This document shows positions 6,242 through 13,818 of a stretch of DNA of 37,699 nucleotides, one piece after another. The stretch comes from a virus, in the IMG/VR virus record IMGVR_UViG_3300026519_000029, positions 1-37,699 of that record. One strand, given 5' to 3'. The position numbers and the translations under genes were made by a program. The stretch's first letter is position 1; each line of letters starts with the position of its first letter. A model generated the notes under the pieces. The model saw only the letters and a program-made list of their open reading frames with translations, was not told where the DNA came from and did not search any database.

Positions 6242-6523
6242 ATGTTAGAGAAAAGGATAGAGAGAAAGTTCATAAAAGAAGCAAAGAGACGCAAGTTGAC
6301 ATTTTATAAAGCAAGAACGCCTAGTAGGCGCAGCGCACCTGACCGGATCGGGCTTATCAAAGGTGGCGTTACTGTCTTTATAGAGTTCAAGAAGCCAGGG
6401 GAAGTACTGCGACCCGCCCAGTCTTACTGTGTCCGTACCCTTGATGAGTTAGGTTTCAGAACCTACTTGGTATCCTCTTTAGAGGAGATAGACGAGGTGT
6501 TAGATGAAATACAGGCACTATAA
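6242..6523 (+). CDS. VRR-NUC domain nuclease
   Basis: 93 residues, a stand-alone VRR-NUC (PD-(D/E)XK type) domain. Visible motif elements: an N-terminal EKRIERKF helix with Glu, SAPDRIGLIKGG (catalytic Asp near 36), FIEFKKPGE (Glu-x-Lys near 50) and the Q of RPAQ, then a C-terminal YLVSSLEEI. VRR-NUC modules are structure-specific nucleases and in phages are commonly encoded between the polymerase and an SNF2-type helicase, exactly as here. The gene overlaps the helicase start by 20 bases, suggesting that the two products work together on branched DNA. Confidence 0.9.
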   Translation: MLEKRIERKFIKEAKRRKLTFYKARTPSRRSAPDRIGLIKGGVTVFIEFKKPGEVLRPAQSYCVRTLDELGFRTYLVSSLEEIDEVLDEIQAL

Positions 6524-7874
6524 TACTCGGTTACGCGAGTACCAACGTAATGCTGTAAGCTTCTTACTAGATAAGCCTTACCGAGCACTCTTTGCTGAAA
6601 TGACGCTCGGAAAGACCGTAATAACTTTACTAGCCCTAGAAGAGATGAAGACGCTGGGTGTACTGCCCCCAGTGTTACTCGTAGCACCAGCTTCTACGTT
6701 GGCTACTACTTGGCCTGACGAGATAAGCGACTGGGGCTTCGACTTCTCCTACGAGGTCTTGGTCGGCGGGAAGCCCCCGGCAAGGAAAAAGCAGCTCGAG
6801 AAACAGGTAGACATTTACATGGTAAGTTATGAGCTGCTCCCTTGGCTTGTAGAGCAAAGGGACTTTAAGAAGCTCAAGGTGCTAGTGTGTGACGAGATAA
6901 CGAAGCTCAAGTCTACTAAGTCCGTGAGGTTCAGGGCTTTACGTAAACATTTAAAGCAGTTCTCCAAGAGAATAGGTCTCACTGGTATGCCGGTCAGTAA
7001 CCACTTGATAGACCTCTTTGGTGTCATGTACGTAGTTGACGCAGGGGAGACCTTTCCAAAAAAGACAGAGTTCCTAGGTGAGTTTTTTCATAACGTGAGT
7101 CACGGGGACTACCCCATATATAAAGTAATACAAGGGGCCGAGAAAAAGATCCATAAAAAGATAGCTAAGAACTCTCTTGTACTTGAGACGAGCGACTACT
7201 TGAATTTGCCCCCTTACGTCTACAGTAACGTTTTGCTTGAGTTGCCAAAAGAGCTCGATAAACTATACCACTCCCTTGAGCAGGACTTTTTAGCGGAGAT
7301 ACAGGACGTTACTATTGCTCCCGAGACGGCAGCTGTATTGTCGACTAAGCTGAGGCAAGTAACATCTGGTTTCCTGTATGGCGAGGAGGAGGTGCTACAG
7401 CTCCACGACTTAAAGATACAGGCTACTAAAGACTACGTTGAGCAACTGGTTGGAGAACCGACGATTATAGCTTACTACTACCAAGAGACTCGGCGCAAAC
7501 TGGCAGAAGCCTTCCCTCGAGCCCCTCAGATTGGTAAAGGCGTAAAAGGTGAAGAGCTACGAGGGGCTGTCAGGAAATGGAATAGCGGGGAAGCACCTGT
7601 GCTGTTAATGCACGCCTCTAAAGGTCACGGTCTGAACTTGCAATTCAGTGGTCACCGACTATTCTGGTATGAGTTAACGTGGATAGGTGAAGACTATGCT
7701 CAGCTCAATGCTAGATTGCGCCGAGTAGGCCAAAGAAGTAACCACGTATTCATACACCACTGTCTCATAAAAGGTACGATAGATGAAAGAATGTTGAAGT
7801 CTTTAAAGGATAAAAAGAGTACGCAGGACCGACTGTTTCAGGCAATTAAACAAGACGGGAAGGAGATGAAATGA
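6504..7874 (+). CDS. SNF2-like DEAD/DEAH-box helicase
   Basis: 456 residues. N-terminal LREYQRNAV, a Walker A variant AEMTLGKTV (residues 31-39, where GMGLGKT is usual), motif II CDEI (129-132), motif III LTGMP (159-163), and C-terminal helicase motifs ASKGHGLNLQ and QLNARLRRVGQR typical of SNF2 proteins. It is shorter than cellular remodellers and matches the compact phage replicative or recombination helicases encoded after VRR-NUC. It would unwind or translocate on DNA using ATP. It overlaps the genes on both sides (20 and 4 bases), so it belongs to a single translationally coupled operon. Confidence 0.92.
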   Translation: MKYRHYNTRLREYQRNAVSFLLDKPYRALFAEMTLGKTVITLLALEEMKTLGVLPPVLLVAPASTLATTWPDEISDWGFDFSYEVLVGGKPPARKKQLEKQVDIYMVSYELLPWLVEQRDFKKLKVLVCDEITKLKSTKSVRFRALRKHLKQFSKRIGLTGMPVSNHLIDLFGVMYVVDAGETFPKKTEFLGEFFHNVSHGDYPIYKVIQGAEKKIHKKIAKNSLVLETSDYLNLPPYVYSNVLLELPKELDKLYHSLEQDFLAEIQDVTIAPETAAVLSTKLRQVTSGFLYGEEEVLQLHDLKIQATKDYVEQLVGEPTIIAYYYQETRRKLAEAFPRAPQIGKGVKGEELRGAVRKWNSGEAPVLLMHASKGHGLNLQFSGHRLFWYELTWIGEDYAQLNARLRRVGQRSNHVFIHHCLIKGTIDERMLKSLKDKKSTQDRLFQAIKQDGKEMK

Positions 7875-8452
7875 AGAAAATGTTTATAGTATTAGAAGGG
7901 CCGGACGGCACAGGGAAGTCTATGCTTGGTAAGGCAATCACTGAACGGTACAACGTGAAAGTCTATCACCGGGCTCGGCCGACTGACTTGAGAGAACTCC
8001 TTTTGCGGACGTGGGTGTATCCTGACAAGCTACCGGGGGTATATGACCGGTGGTCACCTATATCCGAACAAGTATATGGGCCTATAATGAGAAAAAAGCC
8101 ATTGATAGGTCACAAAGAGATGGACGTAGCAATACGTTTCTTTGATCCCTTAATAATACATTGCAAGCCCAGGCTCAACTACCCACCAGGCCTACCGGTC
8201 TTCGACAACAAGAAGCCTTACAAGACCGTGGAGCACGTCTCCCAGGTAAGAGAACACTATGTTGAGATAGTCGAAGGCTACGAAGAAGTAATGAAACGTC
8301 TCCGCGACTCTGGTCTAGAGGTCATAGATTATGAATATGGGAGCCCTTCACTTTTCGAGGATGGCTGCAACCTTCGTAAAAAATTAACCGCTTACTTCCG
8401 GAAGATCGTAGCATCTACTGGGGTAGACATAACTCGAGGTAAAAGACTATGA
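7871..8452 (+). CDS. dNMP/thymidylate kinase-like P-loop enzyme
   Basis: 193 residues. The N-terminal FIVLEGPDGTGKS (Walker A at 9-16) is typical of thymidylate kinase-type nucleoside monophosphate kinases, and YDRWSPISEQVYG resembles their DR(Y/W)-x-S motif. It overlaps the helicase by 4 bases and the next gene by 4. With the TS-like enzyme, dCMP deaminase and MazG-like hydrolase encoded downstream, it probably phosphorylates a pyrimidine dNMP, perhaps a modified one, toward the triphosphate pool. The substrate cannot be read from the sequence. Confidence 0.85.
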   Translation: MKKMFIVLEGPDGTGKSMLGKAITERYNVKVYHRARPTDLRELLLRTWVYPDKLPGVYDRWSPISEQVYGPIMRKKPLIGHKEMDVAIRFFDPLIIHCKPRLNYPPGLPVFDNKKPYKTVEHVSQVREHYVEIVEGYEEVMKRLRDSGLEVIDYEYGSPSLFEDGCNLRKKLTAYFRKIVASTGVDITRGKRL

Positions 8453-8832
8453 GCAAAGACTTAGTAAGAGACGTTCAGCTTTTTAATGAGAAATTCGATG
8501 TGCCTTTACTAGCTTCACCTGGCCTAATGAAAGAAGAGATGATTGAGTACCGACTGAAGTTTTTGGAGGAGGAACTTTTCGAGATACAGCGAGGTTTCGA
8601 CCGAAGAGACTTGGAAGAAGTATTCGACGGTCTCATTGACTTGGTCTATGTAGCTATCGGTACTTCGGAAATGATGGGTTTACCTTTCAACCGTGGCTGG
8701 GACGAAGTACAGGCCTGTAACATGTCAAAAGTAAAAGTGGAACATGCTTCCGAATCAAAAAGAGGGTCTAGTATAGATGTCGTTAAGCCCCCGAACTGGA
8801 CGCCCCCAGACTTCCGAGAAATGCTTAAGTGA
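8449..8832 (+). CDS. MazG/PRA-PH-like all-alpha NTP pyrophosphohydrolase
   Basis: 127 residues. The family helices are visible: FNEKFDVP at the start, FLEEELFEIQRGF (the EExxE metal-binding helix near residues 38-42) and VFDGLIDLVYVAIG (the second acidic helix, ExxD-type, near 59-75). The C-terminal KPPNWTPPDF segment is common in phage members. These enzymes hydrolyse (d)NTPs to monophosphates. In phages that exclude a canonical base, such an enzyme can remove the unwanted dNTP; here it neighbours a TS-like enzyme and a dCMP deaminase. Start and stop overlap both neighbours. Confidence 0.85.
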   Translation: MSKDLVRDVQLFNEKFDVPLLASPGLMKEEMIEYRLKFLEEELFEIQRGFDRRDLEEVFDGLIDLVYVAIGTSEMMGLPFNRGWDEVQACNMSKVKVEHASESKRGSSIDVVKPPNWTPPDFREMLK

Positions 8833-9950
8833 AAGCCCTCGGCATCTACGCAGGTATTGGGGCTATGTTAATTGCTTTCAAGAAGGCTGGTTGGGACATA
8901 GTCGGGAATATAGAGGACCGCAAGATCCATACTTTTACTGACGAGCTCGATAGGAACACCTTCACCGAGAACTTCCAAGAGCAGTTTATCAACTACGGCT
9001 GTACGTTCTGCTCCCCTGGTACAATAGACGTAGTTGCATCCCAACCTAAGTGTGGAGGTTTCAGTACCCTGTATGGTACAGGCAGGAGGCCTGCCGACAA
9101 GACAACCGCAGTAAAAGAGTACGGCGCAGGTCTCCGAATGTCAGCAAAAGAGATATCTCGCATAGGTCCTAAGATTTTCTATGTGGAGAACTTACCGAAG
9201 TCACTACTGGAAGTGTCTTCACAAGAGTGGCAAGAGTTGCTCCCTGATTACGACTTGCAGTTCGAGTACGTCTCTAATTACCACTACGGCAATGCGCAGA
9301 AAGGTCGGAACCGGTTCTACCTAATAGGGTGCCATAAGGACCTCGACTTTATCTTTATACCTCGTGAAGTAAAACTTGGCTCGACCGTTGAAGAGTGCAT
9401 AGGGGACTTACTGACAGCAACACACGTACCCAACCACGAACAACATAGTCGAGACGATACCGACAATCTTACTAACTTGGCAAAGACTAATCGGTGGGGA
9501 GATATAGCTGACTATGTTCTTACCCTGAGACGAGGCGAGAACTTACCTTATCTGGCCAAAGACGGCACAATTAAGCGGCGGATAGGGTCTAATGTACTGC
9601 ACTGGGATAAGCATTGCCACACACTAGCAGGCATAAAAGGAGCTAAGTTTCACCCCCTCACAGGCATGCCTCTGTCTATACGGGAGAGGTGCCGTATACA
9701 GGGTTACCCTGACGATTTTATAATATACGGTACCAAACTGAACAGTGACGGTACCTGGACACTCAGAAAGAATGGTAATGTCGTAAGGCAGTTGAACAAC
9801 ACCGTCCCTTACCAATTCACAAAGGAGTTCGAGAAGCAAGTAAGGTACTACTTAGTAACCGGTGAACTAATAGAAAAAAGACCAGTCCGTAAATTGAAGA
9901 CTAACCTTTTAATACAAGGGGCAAAAAAAGATGGAAATACAGCGCTATAA
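8829..9950 (+). CDS. C5-cytosine DNA methyltransferase, divergent motif IV
   Basis: 373 residues, GTG start overlapping the previous stop (GTGA). Motif I GIYAGIGAM (5-13). Motif IV is QPKCGGFS (72-79) with nucleophile Cys75, where PPCQ is usual. Motif VI is ENL (120-122) rather than ENV. Motif VIII is AQKGRNRFYLIG (156-167), motif IX RERCRIQGYPDDF (285-297) and motif X LNNTVPYQF. The target-recognition region lies about 170-265. It should methylate cytosine in phage DNA, possibly against host restriction. The changed motifs IV and VI could alter substrate or cofactor use. It lies in the nucleotide-modification block, upstream of the TS homologue, which it overlaps by 20 bases. Confidence 0.88.
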   Translation: MKALGIYAGIGAMLIAFKKAGWDIVGNIEDRKIHTFTDELDRNTFTENFQEQFINYGCTFCSPGTIDVVASQPKCGGFSTLYGTGRRPADKTTAVKEYGAGLRMSAKEISRIGPKIFYVENLPKSLLEVSSQEWQELLPDYDLQFEYVSNYHYGNAQKGRNRFYLIGCHKDLDFIFIPREVKLGSTVEECIGDLLTATHVPNHEQHSRDDTDNLTNLAKTNRWGDIADYVLTLRRGENLPYLAKDGTIKRRIGSNVLHWDKHCHTLAGIKGAKFHPLTGMPLSIRERCRIQGYPDDFIIYGTKLNSDGTWTLRKNGNVVRQLNNTVPYQFTKEFEKQVRYYLVTGELIEKRPVRKLKTNLLIQGAKKDGNTAL

Positions 9951-10743
9951 AGACTTCGCAAAAGTCAATGCGGTCTTAGAAGAGAGAATGATTAATTTAG
10001 GTCACACCGTCCACCCCCAGAAGTGGCAAGGCTTCGACGTCTCTTCCAGGCCTGAGGCAGAGATGGTGGAGTTGACAGACGTCTCCTTTAAAGTTCCGCT
10101 ACGGACCCGTGATCTCAGGGTTTTCCAAGGAGACTTATCTCCTAATCTGCCTTGGGCTGATGACCACTTTGAAGAACGTGTAGGAGGTCAGCCTACTAAT
10201 CCAGGAGTTACTTGGACACAGTGGCCTTGGTCTAACAGTGCGGACAAGTCCCGGATGTTTGGTATCAACGGGGAGAAATTCAGTCACTCCTACATGGAGA
10301 GATACTGGCCAAAACATTGCCCAGATAAGTCTGATACTCTGATGGAAGGTCTCCGGTTTGACTATGGTGACTTAAACGACGTAGTAGCTCTGCTTGCGAG
10401 AGAGCCTTCAACTCGACAGGCCTATCTACCTGTGTTCTTCCCTGAAGATACTGGTGTTACTCATGGCAACCGGGTCCCCTGTACCTTGGGTTATCATTTC
10501 TACCAGAGATTCGGCTATCTCCATGTCTACTACCCGATCCGGTCCTGTGACCTACACCGGCATTTCCGCGACGATATGTACCTGACTACTCGCCTACTGT
10601 TATGGGTATTGTCTGAACTGGAAAAAGTGGAGAGCTCTTGGAAAGAAGTTAAGCCTGGCTACTTATCTACTTGGATTGGTAGCCTACACATGTTCGTTAA
10701 TGACTACCGATTATTGCTGTCCAGGGAAGGGTGCGAACCATGA
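9931..10743 (+). CDS. thymidylate synthase / dCMP hydroxymethylase homologue
   Basis: 270 residues, start ATG 9931 with AGGGG upstream. The TS fold signature is clear: catalytic Cys184 in RVPCTLGYHF, the phosphate-binding IRSCD motif (Arg204-Asp207), and SLHMF (His253) in place of the E. coli DTHLY segment. Aligning IRSCD to E. coli RSCD without gaps puts Asp215 (FRDDMY) at the position of E. coli Asn177, the residue that selects uracil. Asp there is the hallmark of dCMP-acting enzymes such as T4 dCMP hydroxymethylase. It may therefore hydroxymethylate dCMP, or act on dUMP with a shifted alignment. Neighbouring kinase, MazG and deaminase genes support a dedicated pyrimidine pathway. Confidence 0.82.
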   Translation: MEIQRYKDFAKVNAVLEERMINLGHTVHPQKWQGFDVSSRPEAEMVELTDVSFKVPLRTRDLRVFQGDLSPNLPWADDHFEERVGGQPTNPGVTWTQWPWSNSADKSRMFGINGEKFSHSYMERYWPKHCPDKSDTLMEGLRFDYGDLNDVVALLAREPSTRQAYLPVFFPEDTGVTHGNRVPCTLGYHFYQRFGYLHVYYPIRSCDLHRHFRDDMYLTTRLLLWVLSELEKVESSWKEVKPGYLSTWIGSLHMFVNDYRLLLSREGCEP

Positions 10744-11228
10744 GGATATCCCGGGACCACCTGTACTTGCTAATAGCAAGAGTTACGTCTTTCCGCCGGA
10801 CTTGTCCACGTCGTGCTGTCGGGTGTGCCTTGGTAGACTCAAAGGGGCGGTTGCTATCGACAGGCTATAACGGTACACCTAGCGGCCTAGGTCACTGTAT
10901 TGCTAAGGAAGAGAACAGGTGTGAAGGTGCGCTCTTCTCTTCCGGAGAAGGCTTGGATAAATGTTGTGCTGTCCATGCAGAGCAGAATGCGCTGTTGCAG
11001 TGCAAGTCCGTCGATGACATAGCAACTTGTTACGTGACAACACAACCATGTTGTCACTGCTTAAAGCTCCTGCTCAATACCCCTTGCCAGAGGATAGTCT
11101 ATGAGGAGCCCTATCCTCAGCCACCGGGTGCAAGGGACTTGTGGGCAGAAGCAGGGCGCGAGATGGTCTGCATGGCAATAGGGGAGGCCAGCGATGAAAC
11201 GTTACACCCCCTTGATGGGTGGTACTAG
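10740..11228 (+). CDS. dCMP deaminase (cytidine deaminase superfamily)
   Basis: 162 residues from ATG 10740, which overlaps the TS-like stop (ATGA) and has AAGGG upstream. Zinc motifs are clear: VHAEQNALL (His and catalytic Glu) and TQPCCHC (the two Cys ligands). YNGTPSGLGHC matches the substrate loop of dCMP deaminases. It would convert dCMP to dUMP and so supply a thymidylate synthase, or reduce the cytosine pool. Its pairing with a TS homologue carrying the dCMP-type Asp is odd, because the two could compete for dCMP. Last gene of the overlapping early operon. Confidence 0.93.
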   Translation: MRISRDHLYLLIARVTSFRRTCPRRAVGCALVDSKGRLLSTGYNGTPSGLGHCIAKEENRCEGALFSSGEGLDKCCAVHAEQNALLQCKSVDDIATCYVTTQPCCHCLKLLLNTPCQRIVYEEPYPQPPGARDLWAEAGREMVCMAIGEASDETLHPLDGWY

Positions 11229-11257
11229 CGCTTAGCAGGAGCTCGGAGCGGGACTTT

Positions 11258-11274
11258 CGCAGTATAATGCTGCG
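11258..11274 (+). promoter_or_regulatory. 17-bp imperfect palindrome containing a TATAAT box
   Basis: CGCAG (11258-11262) and CTGCG (11270-11274) flank a centre that contains TATAAT (11263-11268). No good -35 box is found at 16-18 nt. It lies in the 116-base gap before the membrane-protein gene and could be a weak or activated promoter with an overlapping operator. Confidence 0.4.
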
Positions 11275-11344
11275 TACCCTATTGATAAATATTTAAAACG
11301 TCTTAGAAACTCTCTGCTTAACCAATGAAAGAGGAGAAAAACCG

Positions 11345-11641
11345 ATGGGAACGTCTAGTACTATATTGATCGTGTTACTATTAGTTGCCTTTGTGATAGG
11401 CTCATTGGCCTATGTGTTCTTCTTATGGAAGTTCATGGAATTCGAGAAAGAGGCTAGTAAGTACTTGCAGAAAAAAGGTTGCGCATTGTACAGTAAACAG
11501 ATTGCTCACAGAGTTTATCGGAGAGGGGGTTCACCTCGGGCGGCAGCTTACTTGATGGTAGAGAGGTGCAACGCACTGAATGCCTCGCTAGGTAACGGGC
11601 ATTCAGCCTTTTGCCATCACTCTCCATCTACTCGTCGGTAG
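11345..11641 (+). CDS. small membrane-anchored protein
   Basis: 98 residues, ATG preceded by AGAGGAG. One strong N-terminal transmembrane segment (about residues 6-29), then a charged linker (FEKEASKYLQKKGC) and a basic, Cys- and His-containing C-terminal part. No recognised family. It stands apart from the early operon with its own leader, and its 3' end overlaps the outer spanin gene of the opposite strand by 14 bases. A membrane role during infection, such as exclusion or lysis timing, is possible but not shown. Confidence 0.68.
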   Translation: MGTSSTILIVLLLVAFVIGSLAYVFFLWKFMEFEKEASKYLQKKGCALYSKQIAHRVYRRGGSPRAAAYLMVERCNALNASLGNGHSAFCHHSPSTRR

Positions 11642-11915
11642 TAAGTGCTCGTCGATTGCTCCAGTCACGTAAGGCTCTCTTGTCTAACGTGCAGTTACTC
11701 AGTGCCTCTGTTGCTGATATCGCGTAGAGTACCAGGTCGAAGTTTGTCAAAGGTACTGCCCCCTCACTGAGTAACTTCTCCAGGGGCGGTTGGTCGCAGT
11801 CCATCAGCAGGGCTGGTGGGGGCTTGCTGCAGTAATTTCTCACTACTGGTGGCGAGCCCCCTGGCAGCAATGCGCAAGACTGCAATATACTCATCAGGAA
11901 CAGGGGTGCTAGCAT
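11628..11915 (-). CDS. Rz1: outer-membrane spanin lipoprotein (Rz1-like)
   Basis: 95 residues from ATG 11915; an upstream in-frame start at 11981 is possible but would bury the signal. The N-terminus MLAPLFLMSILQSC is a lipoprotein signal with the lipobox Cys at residue 14, followed by ALLPGGSPP. The mature part is short and proline-containing, as in Rz1 proteins. Its 5' half lies inside the inner spanin gene in another frame, and it runs 136 bases past the spanin stop, an overlapping architecture known for Rz/Rz1 pairs. It would fuse the outer and inner membranes at the end of lysis, which implies a Gram-negative host. Confidence 0.82.
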   Translation of the reverse strand: MLAPLFLMSILQSCALLPGGSPPVVRNYCSKPPPALLMDCDQPPLEKLLSEGAVPLTNFDLVLYAISATEALSNCTLDKRALRDWSNRRALTTDE

Positions 11916-12195
11916 ACTTTGCAGTCTCTTGCATCGTACTAACTTTGTACACTCGGTTGATTGCCTCGTTAACAGTATCACGGTTGTTCCTCTTAGCTAT
12001 GGACCTCTCAGAGAGAACTGCATTAAGCAGGTCGTACTCCTCGAGCTGATTGGCATAAGCCTCTTCGTAGGCCTTCGTTGCCTCTTGCCACTGGTTCTTT
12101 TCTAAGTAACTCTCTCTCCACTGATAGGCTGTGGTCGTACCCCAAGCTACTAGTACCAGTATTGCAAAGGGTTTCGAGAAGAAGAAGCCCATCAT
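11764..12195 (-). CDS. Rz: inner-membrane spanin (Rz-like)
   Basis: 143 residues. One N-terminal transmembrane segment (about residues 9-24, FAILVLVAWGTTTAYQW), then a long charged helical periplasmic region (residues 28-125) with coiled-coil character. This matches type II inner-membrane spanins. It overlaps the holin stop (ATGATG) and contains the start of the Rz1-like gene. A short Pro-rich tail (TSPADGLRPTAP) ends it. Confidence 0.82.
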   Translation of the reverse strand: MMGFFFSKPFAILVLVAWGTTTAYQWRESYLEKNQWQEATKAYEEAYANQLEEYDLLNAVLSERSIAKRNNRDTVNEAINRVYKVSTMQETAKYASTPVPDEYIAVLRIAARGLATSSEKLLQQAPTSPADGLRPTAPGEVTQ

Positions 12196-12386
12196 TTACC
12201 CGAGTTCACGTAGAAATTGAACACGAGTGCTGCCGCTCCGACTAGCGTCGATATAAAAGCAGTCTGTTGCATGTTAGGTTCTGGTACTGACATGAACCAC
12301 TGACTAACGTCATACATGATAAAACCGTAACCGAAAACCAGAAACCTCGGGACTACTCTCCACTTATTAAACGTCTCAGGACTCAT
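12192..12386 (-). CDS. putative holin, two transmembrane segments
   Basis: 64 residues, ATG with GGAGG eight bases upstream. Two hydrophobic segments (VVPRFLVFGYGFIMYDVSQW and AFISTLVGAAALVFNFYV) are separated by a short polar loop with MSVPEPNMQQ. Size, topology and position between the XhlA-like gene and the spanins fit a class II holin, which would release the amidase to the cell wall. Confidence 0.78.
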   Translation of the reverse strand: MSPETFNKWRVVPRFLVFGYGFIMYDVSQWFMSVPEPNMQQTAFISTLVGAAALVFNFYVNSGK

Positions 12387-12387
12387 C

Positions 12388-12645
12388 TTAGGAACCTCCG
12401 TTCTTATTCATTAAACCAATGGCCAGCCCTATTACAGCACCTATGCTTGTAAAAGAGAAGACCATGCCCGCCCAGAAAGAATTCTGGGAGTTCAACTTAC
12501 TTTCTATATTTGCTAAAGACTTCATTACTGAAGCCCTACTGGTGTGCTCTTCCTCCGTGTGTACTTTTAGTACTTCCACTAGTTCAGCTATATCTTCTTC
12601 ATTCCTGCCCACCTTGGTCTCTAGTACTGCTATCTTTTCTTCCAT
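12388..12645 (-). CDS. XhlA-like lysis-associated protein, coiled coil plus TM anchor
   Basis: 85 residues from ATG 12645 (AAGGGG nine bases upstream); TTG 12654 is a less likely start. Residues 1-55 are an amphipathic coiled coil (EEKIAVLETKVGRNEEDIAELVE) and residues 60-80 a single transmembrane helix (FWAGMVFSFTSIGAVIGLAIGL), ending in a short tail. This is the layout of XhlA/hemolysin-type proteins that act with holins. It sits between the amidase and the holin. Confidence 0.75.
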   Translation of the reverse strand: MEEKIAVLETKVGRNEEDIAELVEVLKVHTEEEHTSRASVMKSLANIESKLNSQNSFWAGMVFSFTSIGAVIGLAIGLMNKNGGS

Positions 12646-12667
12646 TATCAGCAACCCCTTTTTTCTT

Positions 12668-13192
12668 CTAAGAGTATTTACGTAAAGCGGAGGCGAGTTG
12701 CCTACAGCACACCAAGCGGTTGGCCTGTATCTTCTCGATATTGTGTATAAACTCGGGTTCGAGAATTATAGCGGTACAGGCTGTTCTTGCTAGAAAGAAA
12801 TTAGGGCCGTTGTCAGGATGCATCCTGTACCAACCTTCTTTAGCACCCCTGTCAGGGGTAAACACGACGGACATACTTTCCTGGAGGGACTCCGCAACCT
12901 CCTTGCCCCGTTTACTACCCGGGTAATACAAAGTCTCGCAGCCTTTGCCTGCCCGGGCGGGGTCACTATTAAAGTGTATCTCTATAGCTAAGTGGTCACC
13001 TTTTTTTGCTTTACAGGACCTGTTAATGTGTGTAACTTTTTCACTCAGCACACCAGTAGGTATCTTCTGTGAGCTCTCCCCGAGATAAGTATCAAGTACT
13101 TCTACCCATCGACTAGCCTCAGCATACTCTGTGTGACCTTGAAAACTCGCACCTTGTCTGTGCTTGTGATGGCCTGTACTAATGAATATCAT
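12668..13192 (-). CDS. endolysin: N-acetylmuramoyl-L-alanine amidase (Amidase_3)
   Basis: 174 residues from ATG 13192, AGGAGG nine bases upstream; the GTG at 13198 is too close to it. Zinc-ligand motifs of Amidase_3 are visible: STGHH near the start, IEIHFNSD in the middle and the catalytic-type ILEPEFIHN near residue 145. There is no signal peptide, so export depends on the holin. It cleaves the amide bond between MurNAc and the stem peptide. It is the first gene of the lysis block, directly after the fibre-like gene. Confidence 0.88.
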   Translation of the reverse strand: MIFISTGHHKHRQGASFQGHTEYAEASRWVEVLDTYLGESSQKIPTGVLSEKVTHINRSCKAKKGDHLAIEIHFNSDPARAGKGCETLYYPGSKRGKEVAESLQESMSVVFTPDRGAKEGWYRMHPDNGPNFFLARTACTAIILEPEFIHNIEKIQANRLVCCRQLASALRKYS

Positions 13193-13194
13193 GT

Positions 13195-13818
13195 TCACGT
13201 ACCTCCTAGTAGTTTAGTATCTGATTCCAAGGTGAGGTTCCTTGTCTCAACCCAGCTCTGGGCTGGGTTAGTAAAGCGGTTGCCATACATCGTCAAAACA
13301 TCACCAGCGCCCAGTGCTATGCCACCTTCCACTTTTTTCACCCATTGACCGTCACCTTCAGACTGTACTACACCTAGTGCTACGTCCCCGGAGTATGTCG
13401 GTGCCTCGTTCCTGTAGAACCTCGCTTGAACACTCCCCTGAACACTCCCTCCCCGCATTTCAAAAGTTACTTGGTAAGTACCACTGCGGGGGACGACTAC
13501 CGTACACAGAGGCATGACCGTAAATACTTGAGGCGTTGTCTGTTCAGTAGCGGGGTTAAAGGCTATACGGTAAGAGGAACCAGTAACGCTGGCAGATACG
13601 TTCAGCTCAGTTATAGTATCGAGTACAGATATGTCGCCGAGTCCGAGATTGGTACGTGCGGAAGAAGGTACATTTGCCCCCGTACCTCCCCCTGCTACTG
13701 ACTGAATAGGTGCACCGGCATCACCAGCAGCCTGCGCCTCAAAGTTATCATCTAACTGTGTCATCTGCGAAGAAGTCAACACAGCCCCAAAGTTGAAACT
13801 CAGGTTAATCCATGGCAC
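13195..13818 (-). CDS. short tail fibre / tail tip accessory protein
   Basis: 207 residues. Start GTG 13818 is chosen because AAGGAGG lies six bases upstream; a longer frame to 13860 has no such site. The N-terminal part contains LDDNFEAQAAG and GGGTGANVPSSARTNLGLG, a glycine-rich segment typical of phage fibre and tail proteins (the GGTGA-x-AR-NLGLG motif). The C-terminal 110 residues look like a beta-sandwich (TYQVTFEMRGG ... QARFYRNE) resembling C1q- or TNF-like trimeric knobs. It probably binds the host surface or completes the tail tip. Confidence 0.75.
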   Translation of the reverse strand: MPWINLSFNFGAVLTSSQMTQLDDNFEAQAAGDAGAPIQSVAGGGTGANVPSSARTNLGLGDISVLDTITELNVSASVTGSSYRIAFNPATEQTTPQVFTVMPLCTVVVPRSGTYQVTFEMRGGSVQGSVQARFYRNEAPTYSGDVALGVVQSEGDGQWVKKVEGGIALGAGDVLTMYGNRFTNPAQSWVETRNLTLESDTKLLGGT

